NCBI GenBank assembly: GCA_036500765.1
Contig: DASYBM010000004.1
Span: 806,001-870,000 of the forward strand
Direction of reading: 5' to 3'
DNA: 64,000 bases
Source: Candidatus Sulfotelmatobacter sp.
GTDB lineage: Bacteria; Acidobacteriota; Terriglobia; Terriglobales; Acidobacteriaceae
The notes under the pieces are model-generated. The model worked only from the letters and a program-made list of their open reading frames with translations, was not told the origin of the DNA and searched no databases. Shown one piece after another: positions 62,471 through 64,000 of the stretch. The position numbers and the translations under genes are program-made. Numbering within the stretch: position 1 is the stretch's first letter; each line of letters opens with the position of its first letter.

Positions 62471-64000
62471 ATGCGCCCCATCGACTCCCGCCCGTCGCGC
62501 CGCAAGTTCTTGCAGAACGCCGTCGCCACCGGCGCGGTCGCTGCCTCATATCCCGCACTCGGCGCGGGTCGCACCATCACTTCGCCTCTGCCTCCGGTTC
62601 CCGATGTCAAGCAATTCGAGCTCGACGAGATCACGATCCCCGAATTGCAGGATGGCATGAAATCCGGCAAGTTCACCGCGCGTTCGCTGACGGAGAAATA
62701 TCTCGGCCGCATCGATGACCTCGACAAGCGCGGCCCGACCGTAAACGCCATCATCGAACTCAATTCCGACGCACCTGCCATCGCCGACGCACTCGATCAG
62801 GAACGCAAAGCCAAAGGCCCGCGCGGCCCACTCCACGGCATCCCGGTCCTGATTAAAGACAATATCGATACGGCGGATCAAATGATGACCACCGCCGGAT
62901 CGCTCGCTCTGGTCGGATCGAAGCCGCCCAAAGATTCGTTCGTCGCGCAACGATTGCGCGCCGCCGGCGCGGTAATCCTCGGCAAGACCAACTTGAGCGA
63001 ATGGGCCAACATCCGCTCCAGCCACTCCACCAGCGGATGGAGCGGCCGCGGCGGTCTCACGAAAAATCCTTACGCCCTCGACCGTAATCCCTGCGGATCG
63101 AGCTCCGGCACCGGCGCCGGCATTTCCGCGAACCTGTGCGCCGTGGGCATCGGCACCGAAACCGACGGCTCAATCGTCTGCCCGTCATCCTCAAATGGAC
63201 TGGCCGGAATCAAGCCCACGGTGGGCTTGGTCAGCCGCAGCGGCATCATCCCGATTTCGCATAGTCAAGACAGCGCCGGCCCTATGTGCCGCACTGTGCA
63301 TGATGCAGCAATTCTTCTGGGAGCGCTCACCGGTATCGATCCCGATGACGCGGCGACCGCTGCCAGCGCAGGAAAATTGCAAAAAGACTACGCACAATAT
63401 TGCGATCCCAACGGCCTAAAGGGCGCCCGCATCGGCGTCGCCCGAAAATATTTCGGCTTCAACGATTCCGTCGACGCACTCATGAATCAATCGCTCGATG
63501 CAATGAAGAAGCAGGGTGCCACCCTCATCGATCCCGCAGACATCGAAACCCTGGGCAAGTTCGACGAGAGCGAGTTGCTGGTCTTCATGTATGAACTGAA
63601 GGCCGACCTGAACGCCTATCTGGCGCGACTCGGACCCGGCGCCCCGGTCCATACCTTACAAGACATCATCGAATTTAACGAGCGCAACCGGCTAAAAGAG
63701 ATGCCCTACTTCGGTCAGGACTTATTCCTGAAGGCCCAGTCCAAGGGACCACTTAGCGAGAAAGAATATCTGGATGCGCTGGCCAAAAACCGTCAGTTAA
63801 CGCGCACCGAAGGCATCGATGCCCTCATGGACAAGCATCAGCTCGATGCCATCGTGGCACCCACCGGCGGCCCGGCATGGCTCACCGATCTGGTCAACGG
63901 CGACCACGTCGCCGGAGGCAGCTCCAACGCCGCCGCAGTGGCAGGTTATCCCAACATCAACGTAACCGCAGGATTTTTATCCGGCTTACCCGTCGGCATC
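62471..64000 (+). CDS. Tat-exported amidase signature family protein (partial, runs off right edge)
   Basis: The first 510 residues are visible. A twin-arginine signal (SRRKFLQNAVATGAVAASYP) precedes an amidase-signature domain. The Ser-cisSer-Lys triad is seen as Lys in IPVLIKDNIDT, cis-Ser in GSSSGTGAG, and nucleophile Ser in GTETDGSIVCPSS. These enzymes hydrolyse amide bonds of small amides or peptides. AAGGAAAACC lies before the ATG. Export to the periplasm makes a role in Glu-tRNA amidation unlikely. Substrate unknown. Confidence 0.9.
   Translation, partial: MRPIDSRPSRRKFLQNAVATGAVAASYPALGAGRTITSPLPPVPDVKQFELDEITIPELQDGMKSGKFTARSLTEKYLGRIDDLDKRGPTVNAIIELNSDAPAIADALDQERKAKGPRGPLHGIPVLIKDNIDTADQMMTTAGSLALVGSKPPKDSFVAQRLRAAGAVILGKTNLSEWANIRSSHSTSGWSGRGGLTKNPYALDRNPCGSSSGTGAGISANLCAVGIGTETDGSIVCPSSSNGLAGIKPTVGLVSRSGIIPISHSQDSAGPMCRTVHDAAILLGALTGIDPDDAATAASAGKLQKDYAQYCDPNGLKGARIGVARKYFGFNDSVDALMNQSLDAMKKQGATLIDPADIETLGKFDESELLVFMYELKADLNAYLARLGPGAPVHTLQDIIEFNERNRLKEMPYFGQDLFLKAQSKGPLSEKEYLDALAKNRQLTRTEGIDALMDKHQLDAIVAPTGGPAWLTDLVNGDHVAGGSSNAAAVAGYPNINVTAGFLSGLPVGI

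Overview
The window reads as chromosomal DNA of a GC-rich, Gram-negative soil bacterium, most likely an Acidobacteriota member (Terriglobia / Koribacter-like). This is an inference from gene content: a BshB1-type bacillithiol deacetylase, a Ser/Thr kinase fused to a PD40 propeller, a very large BNR-propeller exported protein, a short pilin-like C-terminal domain, and many small palindromic elements ending in GCTAC. There is no phage, IS element, integrase, CRISPR array or rRNA operon. The two tRNA genes are Gln(CTG) and Gly(CCC), both with encoded CCA. Both ends cut a gene: a molybdoenzyme on the left and an amidase on the right.

Layout. 1-3.2 kb: molybdopterin oxidoreductase plus a fused ferredoxin/NrfD membrane partner. 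3.5-6.5 kb: sugar-porter MFS carrier and a GlmS-isomerase/NagB-II-like SIS enzyme. 6.6-13.4 kb: RNB exoribonuclease, small membrane and secreted proteins, a DHH phosphoesterase, two zinc-ribbon membrane paralogues and a Fur regulator. 13.5-19.5 kb: penicillin-acylase-type hydrolase, a propeller lipoprotein, and a fused homocysteine methyltransferase/MTHF reductase. 19.7-24 kb: xseB, a degenerate receiver domain, polyprenyl synthase, a fluoride riboswitch with crcB and DUF190, bshB1 and yceI. 24-34 kb: housekeeping genes (Pit phosphate transporter, O-methyltransferase, UPF0173, hpt, GAF-SpoIIE phosphatase, lysA, nadK, tlyA, yebC).

34-42 kb is the most accessory-looking part. It holds secreted proteins, a DUF2778 peptidoglycan enzyme overlapping a secreted partner, the Ser/Thr kinase, two overlapping 2-oxoglutarate dioxygenases (one carrying collagen-like X-Pro-Gly repeats), and purQ. 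42-56.5 kb: giant BNR protein, PPK2, a PLP decarboxylase, an NlpC/P60 protein that has lost its catalytic histidines, a DSD1-type PLP enzyme with RidA, an APC permease, tRNA-Gln, an isochorismatase-like hydrolase, an RGG-like P-loop kinase, a PPOX protein and a VapBC-like toxin-antitoxin pair. 56.5-64 kb: hypCDE, katG with its PerR/Fur regulator, tRNA-Gly and a Tat-exported amidase.

Two non-coding themes run through the window. (1) Hairpin elements of 7-8 bp arms, a 3-4 nt loop and a trailing GCTAC occur between genes, and one double copy sits in frame inside bshB1. (2) Short direct repeats (7-21 bp, often 15-16 bp) cluster at gene boundaries and in two cases are translated as 5-residue protein repeats (PurQ C-terminus, DSD1 N-terminus). 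Regulation visible in sequence: a near-perfect Fur box, a PerR-like box, a fluoride riboswitch that can mask the crcB Shine-Dalgarno, a palindromic operator at the TA pair, and several intrinsic terminators.
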